A stretch of 64,000 bases of DNA from positions 248,001 to 312,000 of the forward strand of contig NZ_JABXIN010000013.1 in NCBI RefSeq assembly GCF_013373065.1, given 5' to 3'. Numbering within the stretch: the stretch's first letter is position 1; every line of letters starts with the position of its first letter. The notes beneath the pieces were generated by a model. It saw nothing but the letters and a program-made list of their open reading frames with translations. It was not told the DNA's origin and searched no databases. Positions 43,222 to 51,620 of the stretch are shown piece by piece. This DNA comes from Algoriphagus sp. (GTDB lineage Bacteria > Bacteroidota > Bacteroidia > Cytophagales > Cyclobacteriaceae). Made by a program: the position numbers and the translations under genes.

Positions 43222-46161
43222 ATGATTGTAGATCCCAGCAAGCCTTTTCAAATAGTATATTCTATTTTCAGTCATGAGTATTTAGGATTATTATTTGAAT
43301 CCTTTGTAGTCCAGTTGGATGAGCAGGACAGGCTTTCGTTGGCTTATCAAAATATCAGTTCGGCAAATGCGAAGGAGTTTGATGCGGGTCTAGATGAGCG
43401 GGATTATGAATTGATTAAGCTGATGGATGCCATGCAACCGGAAGAAGTTATCAAGTTACATATTCCATCCAAGAAGAAAGTTCGTCCAAAAGATTACTTA
43501 CAACAGGTTTTTGATGCTAAAACAGCAAATCCTACCGTACAGGAATTGGTAAAAGCCCGCTTGGAACGGCAGCGGTCAGCAATTTTGCCGAAGTTAATCG
43601 GACGTAGACTTTTTGAAATGGGCTCAGACGGAAGCCCTACCTGGAAGGAGATCGAAGTATTGCCGGAACCTGCTTCCATCATTTTTCACTTCCATAAAAA
43701 TCCGGACAATACCCATTACTACCCTACCATTAAATACAAGGGTGAATCCATCAAGATTCATGGAAAAGGAGGGTACTTGTTGTGTAAAGATCCGGCTTGG
43801 TTCACTGTAGATGAGAAGCTTTTTCATTTTCACATTCCTGTGGATGGAATGAAGCTGCTGCCTTTCTTGAAAAAGAAATTTATTCTTATCGAGAAAAAAA
43901 TGGAGCCTGTTTATTTCCGAAAATTCATGGCTCCCATGATGACACAATATGAGGTGGATGCACGGGGATTTGAGGTTTCCAGAGAACATGGAAAGCCCGA
44001 GCCCATCCTCCGTATCCATACCTTGGCAGGGAATGAAAATGGTCTTTTTGAAGGTGTCGCAGAAGACGGGGAAGAGTCCAAAATTGTTTTTGAAATTCGC
44101 TTTCAATACGGTGATGAAAACTACCCTTTGGGTAATTCCAATGATGCCGCTTCGAGTCAGCCCGTAACCCTAATTGAAAAGGATGGGGAGTTTATGTTTA
44201 AGCAAACGATCCGGGCTGTTCAAAAAGAAAAATCCATTGTTTCCTATATCAAGAAATTGGGGCTGAACTTGAGCCATGGAAAGGTAGAGCTGCCAAAAAC
44301 CCAGGCATTTGAATGGATTGGAGAAAATGAGGAATTGTTGTCAGAAAAGAATATCAAAATCAAGCAGCGATCCAATCCAGATGGAAAAATCTATCATATC
44401 GGTAAGGCTCAAATTAGTATTGAGGTCAATGAAGGCATTGACTGGTTTGATGTGAAGGCCATGATTAAGTTTGGGGTTTACTTGGTCCCTTTTGCTAAAA
44501 TCCGAAAAATGGTCATGAAAGGGCAGACTGAGTTTGAATTGCCCAATGGCGAAATGGCGGTAATTCCAGCTTCTTGGTTTGTGAATTATTCCGAGCTTTT
44601 CTCATTTATGGAGGAGGGAACTGTCGATGGCCAAGTCATTATGCGAAAGCATCACTTGGCCCTTGCTAAGCAGCTTGAGGAAGGAAATCTGGTGCAGCTC
44701 AGCTTGAGTCGTAAACTCGAAAAACTCCGGGATTTTGATAGCATCGATGATTATGAGATGCCTAGGGGTTTTGAAGGAACACTGCGTCCGTATCAAAAAG
44801 CTGGTTACAATTGGCTTCGTTTTTTGAATGAATTCCGGTTTGGGGGATGCTTGGCGGATGACATGGGTTTGGGTAAAACCGTTCAGACCCTTGCCCTTTT
44901 GGCCTATGAAAAGGAGGAGAATCCGGGTTTTTGTTCCCTCTTAGTAATGCCTACCTCCTTGATTTACAACTGGGAATTGGAGGCCAGAAAATTTTGTCCA
45001 GATCTTAAGATTTTGGTGTATTCAGGTACGCAGCGAATTAAAGATCCTTGGAAATTCCGGGATTATGATCTGGTACTGACTTCTTACGGAATCACTCGTT
45101 TGGACATTCATATTCTGAAGGACTTTTATTTCAACTATGTGATTTTGGATGAGTCACAGGCTATCAAAAACCCGAGCAGTAACATTGCTAATGCTGTCAA
45201 TAAACTGAAAAGTAAGCAAAAGCTTATTTTGACGGGTACGCCAGTGGAAAATGGTACCATGGATTTATGGTCTCAGATGAACTTCGTTAATCCGGGACTT
45301 TTGGGTTCTCAGAATAGTTTCAAAAAGCAGTTCCTGCAGCCCATTGAAAAGCAAAATGACAAGGATAAGTCAGCCAAATTGCACGCACTGATCAAGCCTT
45401 TTATCCTCCGAAGACTGAAATCTCAAGTTGCTACTGATCTCCCTGAGAAAATCACCAATGTGAAGTTCTCGGCCATGACTGCGGAACAAGAGAAGGTTTA
45501 CGAAGAAGTGAAGAACTACTACCGAGAGAAAATCATCGGCGAAAACCCACTTGCAAATTTGGGAAGGCAGCAGTTCACTTTGCTACGTGGCCTGACCCAG
45601 CTTCGTCAAATTGCTAATCACCCCAAATTGGTGCGGGATGACTACGAAGGAAATTCCGGGAAATTGGAGGATGTGACCTACATGCTTCAATCAACCATTT
45701 CAGAAAATCACAAGGTCTTGGTATTTAGTCAGTTTGTTCGGCACCTTTCCATCGTTCGAGAATACCTGGATTCCGAAAATATCGACTATTGCTACCTAGA
45801 TGGATCCACCAAAGACAGACAGGCACAGGTGGAGCGTTTTCAGCAAGATGACAAGGTGAAGGTATTTTTGATTTCCCTAAAAGCAGGTGGTGTTGGCTTG
45901 AATCTGACCAAAGCAGAATATGTCTTTTTATTGGATCCTTGGTGGAACCCTGCGGTCGAATCTCAAGCAATTGACCGAGCGCACCGAATCGGTCAGGAGA
46001 ACAAAGTCATTATCTACAAATTCATCAGTAGGGGATCTGTGGAGGAAAAAATCATGGCCCTTCAGGATCGGAAATTAGCCTTGGCGGGAGAACTCATAGG
46101 ATCTGAGGAAAGCTTTATGAAAAGTCTCGATAACGAGGATATTCGGGCTTTATTGGATTAG
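43222..46161 (+). CDS. SNF2-family helicase-like ATPase
   Basis: A 979-residue superfamily 2 DNA translocase. The N-terminal half (about 1-500) is a poorly characterised region like that of bacterial SNF2 proteins. The ATPase core starts near 512 (GTLRPYQKAGYNWL): Walker A is DDMGLGKT (about 544-551), the DEAH-type box is DESQ (about 645), motif III is LTGTPVENG, and the C-terminal lobe has LDGSTKDRQ and SLKAGGVGLNL with the motif VI arginines in QAIDRAHRIGQ. Such proteins remodel protein-DNA complexes or RNA polymerase, as RapA does. No SWIM zinc motif is obvious. The gene stands alone; the 149 bp upstream hold no other gene. Confidence 0.93.
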   Translation: MIVDPSKPFQIVYSIFSHEYLGLLFESFVVQLDEQDRLSLAYQNISSANAKEFDAGLDERDYELIKLMDAMQPEEVIKLHIPSKKKVRPKDYLQQVFDAKTANPTVQELVKARLERQRSAILPKLIGRRLFEMGSDGSPTWKEIEVLPEPASIIFHFHKNPDNTHYYPTIKYKGESIKIHGKGGYLLCKDPAWFTVDEKLFHFHIPVDGMKLLPFLKKKFILIEKKMEPVYFRKFMAPMMTQYEVDARGFEVSREHGKPEPILRIHTLAGNENGLFEGVAEDGEESKIVFEIRFQYGDENYPLGNSNDAASSQPVTLIEKDGEFMFKQTIRAVQKEKSIVSYIKKLGLNLSHGKVELPKTQAFEWIGENEELLSEKNIKIKQRSNPDGKIYHIGKAQISIEVNEGIDWFDVKAMIKFGVYLVPFAKIRKMVMKGQTEFELPNGEMAVIPASWFVNYSELFSFMEEGTVDGQVIMRKHHLALAKQLEEGNLVQLSLSRKLEKLRDFDSIDDYEMPRGFEGTLRPYQKAGYNWLRFLNEFRFGGCLADDMGLGKTVQTLALLAYEKEENPGFCSLLVMPTSLIYNWELEARKFCPDLKILVYSGTQRIKDPWKFRDYDLVLTSYGITRLDIHILKDFYFNYVILDESQAIKNPSSNIANAVNKLKSKQKLILTGTPVENGTMDLWSQMNFVNPGLLGSQNSFKKQFLQPIEKQNDKDKSAKLHALIKPFILRRLKSQVATDLPEKITNVKFSAMTAEQEKVYEEVKNYYREKIIGENPLANLGRQQFTLLRGLTQLRQIANHPKLVRDDYEGNSGKLEDVTYMLQSTISENHKVLVFSQFVRHLSIVREYLDSENIDYCYLDGSTKDRQAQVERFQQDDKVKVFLISLKAGGVGLNLTKAEYVFLLDPWWNPAVESQAIDRAHRIGQENKVIIYKFISRGSVEEKIMALQDRKLALAGELIGSEESFMKSLDNEDIRALLD

Positions 46162-46163
46162 AG

Positions 46164-46206
46164 AATTGGAAAATTGAAATATTGAAAAATTAAAAAATTG
46201 AAAATC
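46164..46206. repeat. AT-rich imperfect short repeats
   Basis: Variants of ATTGAAAA recur four or five times in 43 bp just after the helicase stop codon. Low complexity; no dyad strong enough for a terminator. Confidence 0.6.
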
Positions 46207-46320
46207 AGTCTACTACGGCTTGATTTACAATTGTTAACCATAATTTATTCCCATTTGGTAATTTTCTCGAGGATATTTTTCTAAATTATTACAACGAATA
46301 CCACTAACATTTTCCTGCAC

Positions 46321-47667
46321 ATGCCTAGAGCCAAATCCGATAAAGATCGGAAAATCTTTGTGCTAGACACTTCTGTGATTCTTTACGCACACAACTCCAT
46401 CATGAATTTTGCCGAGCACGACGTCGTGATTCCGATCACAGTACTGGAGGAACTTGATCAGTTCAAAAAAGGCAATGACACTAAAAACTTTGAAGCCCGG
46501 GAATTTATCCGATTGTTGGATAAACTTTCGCAGGATCATATGATCCACGAATGGACTCCGCTCAACGGGAAGACCAAAGGGAACTTCAAGGTCTTGATGA
46601 ATCCCGACAATAAGTTGAATGCCAATGTGATTTTTGGCGAGGAGAAGAATGACCATAAGATTCTGAATGCAGCCCTGTATCTCAAGGAGCATGAAAAAAA
46701 TCGCCGGGTTATTCTGGTCTCCAAAGACATCAACCTACGATTGAAGGCCAAATCATTGGAAATCCATGCGGAGGACTACGAAACCGGCAAAATTAAGAAT
46801 ATCGATGAACTGGAGAATACCGGTACCTATATCTTAGAAGACGTAAACATCGAGGCCATCAATACCCTTTATGAAGTTGGGTTTGTCGAGTCTAAAATGG
46901 TCTTAGGTACCCGCAAGCGAAAAGCAAATGCATATTACATTCTTCGGAACAACAAAAACTCAGTTCTTACCTTTTACAATCCCGAGGAAAATATTTTGGA
47001 GCGTGTGGACAAGAAGTTGGCCTATAATATCAAGCCGAAGAATGCCGAACAGACCTTTGCCTTGCACGCCATCATGAATCCTAATATCAAATTGGTATCT
47101 ATTCAGGGCGTGGCCGGTACAGGTAAGACCTTATTGGCTTTGGCTGGGGCGCTGGAGCAGCGACGTTACTACAAGCAGATTTTCTTAGCAAGACCTATTG
47201 TCCCTCTTTCCAACAAGGATATTGGTTACCTCCCAGGTGATATCAAGTCAAAGCTGAATCCGTATATGGAGCCACTTTGGGATAACCTGAAGTTTATCCA
47301 AAATCAATACAAGGAAACCGATAAGGAATACCAGAAAATCACCGAACTGGTCAATCAGGAAAAATTGGTGATTCAGCCTTTGGCCTATATCCGTGGGCGA
47401 TCACTCTCCAATATCTTCTTTATTGTTGATGAGGCGCAGAACCTCACGCCGCATGAGATTAAGACGATTATTTCCCGAGCAGGTGAAAACACCAAGATCG
47501 TCTTTACGGGGGATGTGCATCAGATCGATACACCCTACTTAGATTCCCAATCCAATGGCCTTTCCTACTTGATTGATCGGGTGAAGGATCATCCGCTTTA
47601 TGCACATATTAAGTTAGAAAAAGGAGAACGCTCAGAATTGGCCAATCTGGCAAATGAGTTGTTGTAA
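46321..47667 (+). CDS. PhoH-family protein with N-terminal PIN domain
   Basis: A 448-residue PhoH2-type protein. Residues about 10-145 form a PIN-type ribonuclease domain with acidic residues in VLDTSVILYAHN (Asp13), LEELDQF and KNDHKILNAAL. The PhoH ATPase/helicase domain follows from about 245: Walker A GVAGTGKT (about 261-268), Walker B FFIVDEAQNLTPHE (about 360-373), and FTGDVHQIDTPYLD. PhoH2 proteins are described as RNA helicase-nucleases, usually paired with a PhoAT antitoxin gene in mycobacteria; no such partner is visible here. Confidence 0.92.
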   Translation: MPRAKSDKDRKIFVLDTSVILYAHNSIMNFAEHDVVIPITVLEELDQFKKGNDTKNFEAREFIRLLDKLSQDHMIHEWTPLNGKTKGNFKVLMNPDNKLNANVIFGEEKNDHKILNAALYLKEHEKNRRVILVSKDINLRLKAKSLEIHAEDYETGKIKNIDELENTGTYILEDVNIEAINTLYEVGFVESKMVLGTRKRKANAYYILRNNKNSVLTFYNPEENILERVDKKLAYNIKPKNAEQTFALHAIMNPNIKLVSIQGVAGTGKTLLALAGALEQRRYYKQIFLARPIVPLSNKDIGYLPGDIKSKLNPYMEPLWDNLKFIQNQYKETDKEYQKITELVNQEKLVIQPLAYIRGRSLSNIFFIVDEAQNLTPHEIKTIISRAGENTKIVFTGDVHQIDTPYLDSQSNGLSYLIDRVKDHPLYAHIKLEKGERSELANLANELL

Positions 47668-47691
47668 ATATTGATATAATATACTTTCTAG

Positions 47692-47720
47692 GCCCTTGGA
47701 TTCGTCTTTGGGCTTTTTTT
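47692..47720 (+). terminator. Probable terminator after phoH
   Basis: Short stem GCCC (47692-47695) and GGGC (47710-47713) followed by seven T. The stem is weak, but the position 25 bp after the stop and the long T-run fit. Confidence 0.6.
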
Positions 47721-47737
47721 ATTTTAGCTACTTAGCT

Positions 47738-47776
47738 CTTCGGAATCCGCGATAGTTATCGGGAGCAATTCCGAAG
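47738..47776. repeat. REP-like imperfect palindrome
   Basis: Arms CTTCGGAAT (47738-47746) and ATTCCGAAG (47768-47776) enclose an inner stem CGATA (47750-47754) and TATCG (47757-47761), with small bulges. The core CGATAGTTATCG resembles CGATAGCTATCG at the centre of the palindrome at 38941-38978. Confidence 0.7.
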
Positions 47777-47812
47777 TTATAACGTAGGATTTTTAATCCG
47801 ATATTTTATCTA

Positions 47813-48646
47813 TTACTTCTTTACCCTATCACCCTTTTTAAGAGCTTGTCCATTGTATCCTTCCTTGAATTCGACAGGGTGGGATTTGATACCATCCCTT
47901 CCTTTGATCGGAATTAAACTATTAAAATGAAGATGGGCTACATCCGTTTGGCCAGTCATCCCGGCAAGTCCAATAGGTTGCCCGATTTTTATCTGATCCC
48001 CAACCTGGACAAAACTTCCCTGGTGAGTCAAATGAACATATTGAAAAAACAAGCCTGAATCAGGATTGTAAATGGTGATAAAATTTCCAAATGGTCTCCA
48101 TTTTTCTTCTTTCCCACCATGGCGGTATTGGTCTATCACACCAACCACATACCCGTCGCTCACGGATGTAACCGTATCCTTGACCTTTAAATTGAAATCA
48201 ATGGCATATTGGGAAAAGTCGGAATTGTGGGTGTAATTAGAATTGTTTCCCTGAATGATTTTATATGTTTTGTTTTTGGGAAATGGAAGTTCAATGGGTA
48301 GCTGTACAATTTCTTTTTCCGGATCCCCCATGACAATATGGTAGCTGATATCATCCTTAAAACCCTTCAAATCTGAGAAAACCAAGGTGGTGTCTTTCTT
48401 TTCTTCCAGTAGAATGGGGCTTAGGGGGTCCACCATAGGCTTGATGGTGGGATGATCGCTGCTTAGCCAAATCCGAATAGGACACATTAAGGGGTTATCA
48501 AGTTTGATAGTCAAGCTATCCCCGTTCATTGTGTGCGACTTTTTCATCGAAAACTGACTGTATCGCTCTTTAGGAATTCCCTTTTCCGCGCAGCTAACTG
48601 TGATTAGGAAACAAATAATCAGTATAAGGCCCAAATACCCTCTCAT
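47813..48646 (-). CDS. M23-family peptidase-like lipoprotein
   Basis: A 277-residue exported lipoprotein (VSCAEKG, Cys19). The C-terminal two thirds form a peptidase M23 (LytM) domain: the first ligand set is in YTHNSDFSQYAIDF (about 143-156, H-x-x-x-x-x-x-x-D spacing variant), the region VSDGYVVGVIDQYRHGG follows, and HLHF closes the site near residue 248. Most ligands are present, so cleavage of cell-wall peptides is possible, but the first motif is not the standard HxGxD and activity may be weak or lost. It faces phoH convergently. Confidence 0.78.
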   Translation of the reverse strand: MRGYLGLILIICFLITVSCAEKGIPKERYSQFSMKKSHTMNGDSLTIKLDNPLMCPIRIWLSSDHPTIKPMVDPLSPILLEEKKDTTLVFSDLKGFKDDISYHIVMGDPEKEIVQLPIELPFPKNKTYKIIQGNNSNYTHNSDFSQYAIDFNLKVKDTVTSVSDGYVVGVIDQYRHGGKEEKWRPFGNFITIYNPDSGLFFQYVHLTHQGSFVQVGDQIKIGQPIGLAGMTGQTDVAHLHFNSLIPIKGRDGIKSHPVEFKEGYNGQALKKGDRVKK

Positions 48647-48798
48647 CTTATGCTGTTTGTTTACGTAGTTGGAAAAAATTAATATCAGTTTAATTAATTT
48701 TTAGGGAATCTGGAAAACATCAAATTGGAATCTAGGCAGCCAGGGATTTAATTTTTCTTAATTATCACCATAAATGAAACCACTTGTAGGGCTCTTTT

Positions 48799-48826
48799 CT
48801 GTCCGTCCGCGTTAGAACACTGTCCG
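48799..48826. promoter_or_regulatory. Direct repeats CTGTCCG, possible operator
   Basis: CTGTCCG occurs at 48799-48805 and 48820-48826, 21 bp apart (two helical turns), within the gap 48647-48943. The inverted pair ACTTGTA (48782-48788) and TACAAGT (48833-48839) flanks them. It lies 118 bp before the small gene at 48944. The remainder of this gap shows no gene. Confidence 0.4.
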
Positions 48827-48943
48827 ATAGCGTACAAGTATTTTAGTTAAAAGTGCTCTATTGATCTAATTTGGGGCTTTTTTGAGTTTGGTAGTCTTTT
48901 GGCATAAAGGAATATCACGAAAACAAACCAACTCTTTATTGCC

Positions 48944-49174
48944 ATGAACACTTCAATTTTCACACAAAAAAATATCTGTGCGGCACTGGGATTAGCCATG
49001 GCAATGACCATTGTCATCAAAGCTAAAGTCGAAGCCAATCACATGGAAAATACTGCCCGATTTGAAACTACTAAACCAACACCACAAGTCGGAAGCGAAA
49101 GCGCCCAAGGTCCTGATATCCTTCAGGTGAACATTTACAAAACTGAAAAGCCTCAATTTACTGAGGCTTCCTAA
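48944..49174 (+). CDS. Small protein with N-terminal hydrophobic segment, unknown function
   Basis: A 76-residue predicted protein. Residues about 11-26 (CAALGLAMAMTIVIKA) are hydrophobic and could be a membrane anchor or signal peptide; the rest is hydrophilic with many Thr, Pro and Glu. It has no family I recognise. Support comes from its length, the start beneath a plausible regulatory region, and a terminator 45 bp downstream. A perfect 8-bp hairpin (AAGCCTCA 49148-49155, TGAGGCTT 49162-49169) lies in its last codons and could stall or end some transcripts. Confidence 0.5.
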   Translation: MNTSIFTQKNICAALGLAMAMTIVIKAKVEANHMENTARFETTKPTPQVGSESAQGPDILQVNIYKTEKPQFTEAS

Positions 49175-49218
49175 AGACAAACTCGTAAGGGTTAATTTGG
49201 TTGATTGTTTGGTTAATT

Positions 49219-49249
49219 AAAAAAGGCGGATTTTATCTGCCTTTTTTTT
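49219..49249. terminator. Bidirectional terminator
   Basis: Stem GGCGGAT (49225-49231) and ATCTGCC (49235-49241), one G-T pair, with six A before and eight T after. It serves the plus-strand small gene at 48944 and the minus-strand gene at 49281. Confidence 0.82.
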
Positions 49250-49280
49250 GTAATTGGGTGGAATAGCTTCCGCTTATAAA

Positions 49281-49529
49281 CTATTCCAAATTTCTTTTTT
49301 TCAGTTCCTTCTTTAGAGCCTCATATTGCTTTGGTTTCTTTAAGAACAAATAAATTAGAAACAAAGGAATTAAGGTCAGAAAGCCCCAAGCATTTGTGGC
49401 AACACTATAGACGACTATTCCGATTAGAAACCCAATAAAAAATGCGTCAATGATCGGTGAAGGTTTGTTGTTTTTTGCGGCCTCCAGCAACTCTTCGTCA
49501 CTGAGTTGCGCTAGTTCTTTTTGGTTCAT
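49281..49529 (-). CDS. Small membrane protein with two transmembrane segments
   Basis: An 82-residue protein. A charged N-terminal helix (MNQKELAQLSDEELLEAAKNN) precedes two hydrophobic segments (about 27-44 and 48-64) and a basic tail (KKPKQYEALKKELKKRNLE). This plan occurs in a small conserved family of Bacteroidota without known function, from memory. It ends in the bidirectional terminator at 49219-49249 and stands alone. Confidence 0.65.
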   Translation of the reverse strand: MNQKELAQLSDEELLEAAKNNKPSPIIDAFFIGFLIGIVVYSVATNAWGFLTLIPLFLIYLFLKKPKQYEALKKELKKRNLE

Positions 49530-49613
49530 AGGATATCGGTTTTTCTATCTACTCTTTGCCTTGAAGTACTTGGTTTCCTTTTTTTGATGGCTTTTCCCCA
49601 GGATTAGATCTGC

Positions 49614-49970
49614 TTATTTATCAATTTTGCTGTAGCTGACTCGAGCTTTTGCTTTCCCTGTTGGGTTTGGATCTAGGTATAATTCATACCCTGCCAATAG
49701 TTTTACCTTTTTAGTCTTCCCTTTCGGAATGGATACTTCTTCTATCAGCTTTCCTTTGACTTGTACCCGGACCGAAAAACTCCTACTTCCAATATTTTCA
49801 ACCAGTGCAAAGCAATCTTCCCCTTCGAAGGGATTGATAGTTGCGTCTTGGCCCGGACCTTTCCCGGTCATTAGCATGCTTTGAGAGGGTTCTAATACGA
49901 ATTCTGTTTGAGCCAAAATTTCAGTATTGGAAAGGAAAATTATTCCAAGGATTAATATTAATGCTTTCAT
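49614..49970 (-). CDS. Small secreted protein of unknown function
   Basis: A 118-residue protein from the ATG at 49970; a longer frame would overlap the gene upstream. The signal peptide ends ILAQ (about 21). The mature part of some 97 residues looks like one small beta-sandwich: FVLEPSQSMLMTGKGPGQDATINPF, then CFALVENIGSRSFSVRVQVKGKL and KTKKVKLLAGYELYLDP. It has one cysteine. The start lies 1 bp after the stop of the coiled-coil membrane protein gene, so the two are co-expressed and may act together in the envelope. Confidence 0.65.
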   Translation of the reverse strand: MKALILILGIIFLSNTEILAQTEFVLEPSQSMLMTGKGPGQDATINPFEGEDCFALVENIGSRSFSVRVQVKGKLIEEVSIPKGKTKKVKLLAGYELYLDPNPTGKAKARVSYSKIDK

Positions 49971-49971
49971 C

Positions 49972-51138
49972 TCAAATCTTTTTGTAAACGATAAGCCCAA
50001 TAAATACCACAACGAGTAAAACAGAAATCAGGACGACAGTTCTCCAATAAAGTTTGTCAACCAGACTCTCCATACGGTCAAAAGTTATTTCTAGGCTTTG
50101 ATTGGTCAAAACAGTAAGATCTTGAATGATTGCCTCCTGTTGTTTGGTAAGTTCCTCGCTTAATTCTCCAATGATAATAGCTCGTTCACTTTTTAATTCT
50201 TCCAAAACAATGGCCCGTTCTTGACGAATGGCCTGCAATACGGCGATACGCTCTGCCCGAATGTCTTCAAAAGCCGCCTCGCGTTGGTCATCGATTAATT
50301 CAGGGCTTGATTCAATAAATAAAACCGACCGTTCCAATAGCTGGGTTAGGGAATCGATACGACTGCTCAGTTCGGGGTTATTTAAGGTATTGTTTAATAA
50401 ATACTCAGCTTCCCAACGCACTTGTTTCGGCAAAACCTCCATGTAAGAACTGACCTGAGAACGCAATCCATCCAGGCTTTGTGACATGTCTACGGCCAAC
50501 CCTTTAAATGTTACCTTTTCGACCATTTGAATTTGAGTCATCAGCGGAATGGTAGACTTTCTGACAAAATAGGAGCTTGTGATAGGGTTTTTTTCCGCAA
50601 ATTCGATCACCAACTTCCTCCCTTCGGAAATGTCTTTGTCGGGTACTAAGTCTCGGCCGATATTCAGTATTTCCTCCCAAAGCATATCAAGCGTTTGGAT
50701 GGCGATCTTTTGATGTTCACCGAACAAATCCTTTCCCTTACCCTCCTCAAAGAATAATTTCATCTGGTAAGTGAAGACAGCCACATCGATGTAGCCTAGA
50801 AAAGGATCATTGTTGTAAATGGAGCCATTGGCAACAGGGATAGCGTTCATTTTCCAGATTAAGGCTTCTTGATCAATACGGGAATCTGAAGAAGCCCTGA
50901 TGATGCTATCTGCTGATTCTGTAATGCTCCGTTCGAACCTGTAAAAAAAATCGTTCATCGTCTCTCGCAACTGAAGAGGAGAAAGTTCAATGGTTCCCTC
51001 GGCGGGGCCAACCGATTTTTTTTTAGTTTTTTGAGCCACTGCTGATTGGCTAATGAATAAAAAAAGGAGCAGTATCCTTAAAGCCAAGGATAGGTTAAAA
51101 GTAAAAATGGAAGTGCTAATTGAATATTGAGACCTCAT
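49972..51138 (-). CDS. Exported coiled-coil protein with C-terminal membrane anchor
   Basis: A 388-residue protein of unknown family. A long signal sequence (about 1-36, ending AVAQ) exports it. The central part is helical. Residues about 285-345 form a coiled coil with a striking repeat of about 11 residues built on ERAIVLEEL, in which ER(A/I)I(V/A) recurs (AERIAVLQAI, QERAIVLEEL, SERAIIIGEL). One transmembrane helix follows (about 364-384, TVVLISVLLVVVFIGLIVY), so the body probably lies in the periplasm, tethered at its C terminus. It is followed after 1 bp by the small secreted protein gene. Confidence 0.65.
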   Translation of the reverse strand: MRSQYSISTSIFTFNLSLALRILLLFLFISQSAVAQKTKKKSVGPAEGTIELSPLQLRETMNDFFYRFERSITESADSIIRASSDSRIDQEALIWKMNAIPVANGSIYNNDPFLGYIDVAVFTYQMKLFFEEGKGKDLFGEHQKIAIQTLDMLWEEILNIGRDLVPDKDISEGRKLVIEFAEKNPITSSYFVRKSTIPLMTQIQMVEKVTFKGLAVDMSQSLDGLRSQVSSYMEVLPKQVRWEAEYLLNNTLNNPELSSRIDSLTQLLERSVLFIESSPELIDDQREAAFEDIRAERIAVLQAIRQERAIVLEELKSERAIIIGELSEELTKQQEAIIQDLTVLTNQSLEITFDRMESLVDKLYWRTVVLISVLLVVVFIGLIVYKKI

Positions 51139-51481
51139 AGTGCTTTCTTAAAATCATTGTTAATTCTGTCAGACTTTTCCTGTTCAGAAGAGGAGATTTC
51201 CTTTGTATGATCCCGAACCAGCTAGATTCATTTGTACCCGATCGGTTAAATGGGGCACGGTTTCACCGTTTTATAGAAGCCTTTTTCTTTCGGATCATCC
51301 TTTAGAAACAATAAGACTTTGTAATTCAACTGAATTAAGATAAGGCAAAAATGGGGGTTTATTCTGCTGGATTGAGTTTGGATAGTATAAAAGTTGGTTT
51401 TTCTAAAAAAAAAGAGTGAAAAAATCAGTTATTGAATCAGGTTTTTAATCTCAAGATTTAATTTTCATGCAAATTATTTCA
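51139..51481. other. Gene-free stretch before the attC-like repeat
   Basis: No convincing gene in 343 bp. A 33-codon plus-strand ORF (51207-51305) has no support. From about 51400 the sequence is very AT-rich. It marks the junction between core genes and the island to the right. Confidence 0.5.
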
Positions 51482-51613
51482 GTATAACGGTCAAGTATAA
51501 GAGCAGTAGCGGATTTTAACCCACTAAACTGTCGGTTAGTAAGATACTTAATTAATAGCAATAGCGGTTTAAGTGCCAACTTGAAACGCTATTGCTTTTA
51601 TACAATGTTGTAG
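51482..51613 (-). repeat. attC-like folded repeat
   Basis: On the minus strand it begins with CTACAAC (51613-51607) and ends with GTTATAC (51488-51482), which resemble the integron boxes RYYYAAC and GTTRRRY; they pair (ATAAC with GTTGT). Inside, GTATAAGAGCAGTAGCG (51495-51511) pairs with CGCTATTGCTTTTATAC (51587-51603) over 17 bp with two G-T pairs, separated from the outer pair by unequal spacers of 6 and 3 nt. An inner hairpin 51557-51596 has 17 bp and two bulged G residues (51567 and 51583). It begins 7 bp after the stop codon of the minus-strand gene at 51621, the normal place of attC in a cassette. The total of 132 bp lies within the attC size range. Confidence 0.55.
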
Positions 51614-51620
51614 GTAGTGT

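Noticed and set aside
46164..46206. Short AT-rich repeats considered as a CRISPR fragment
   Set aside because: Units are irregular, without spacers of constant length and without cas genes.
51207..51305. 32-residue ORF upstream of the coiled-coil gene
   Set aside because: Too short, no neighbours in the same direction, no composition or motif support.
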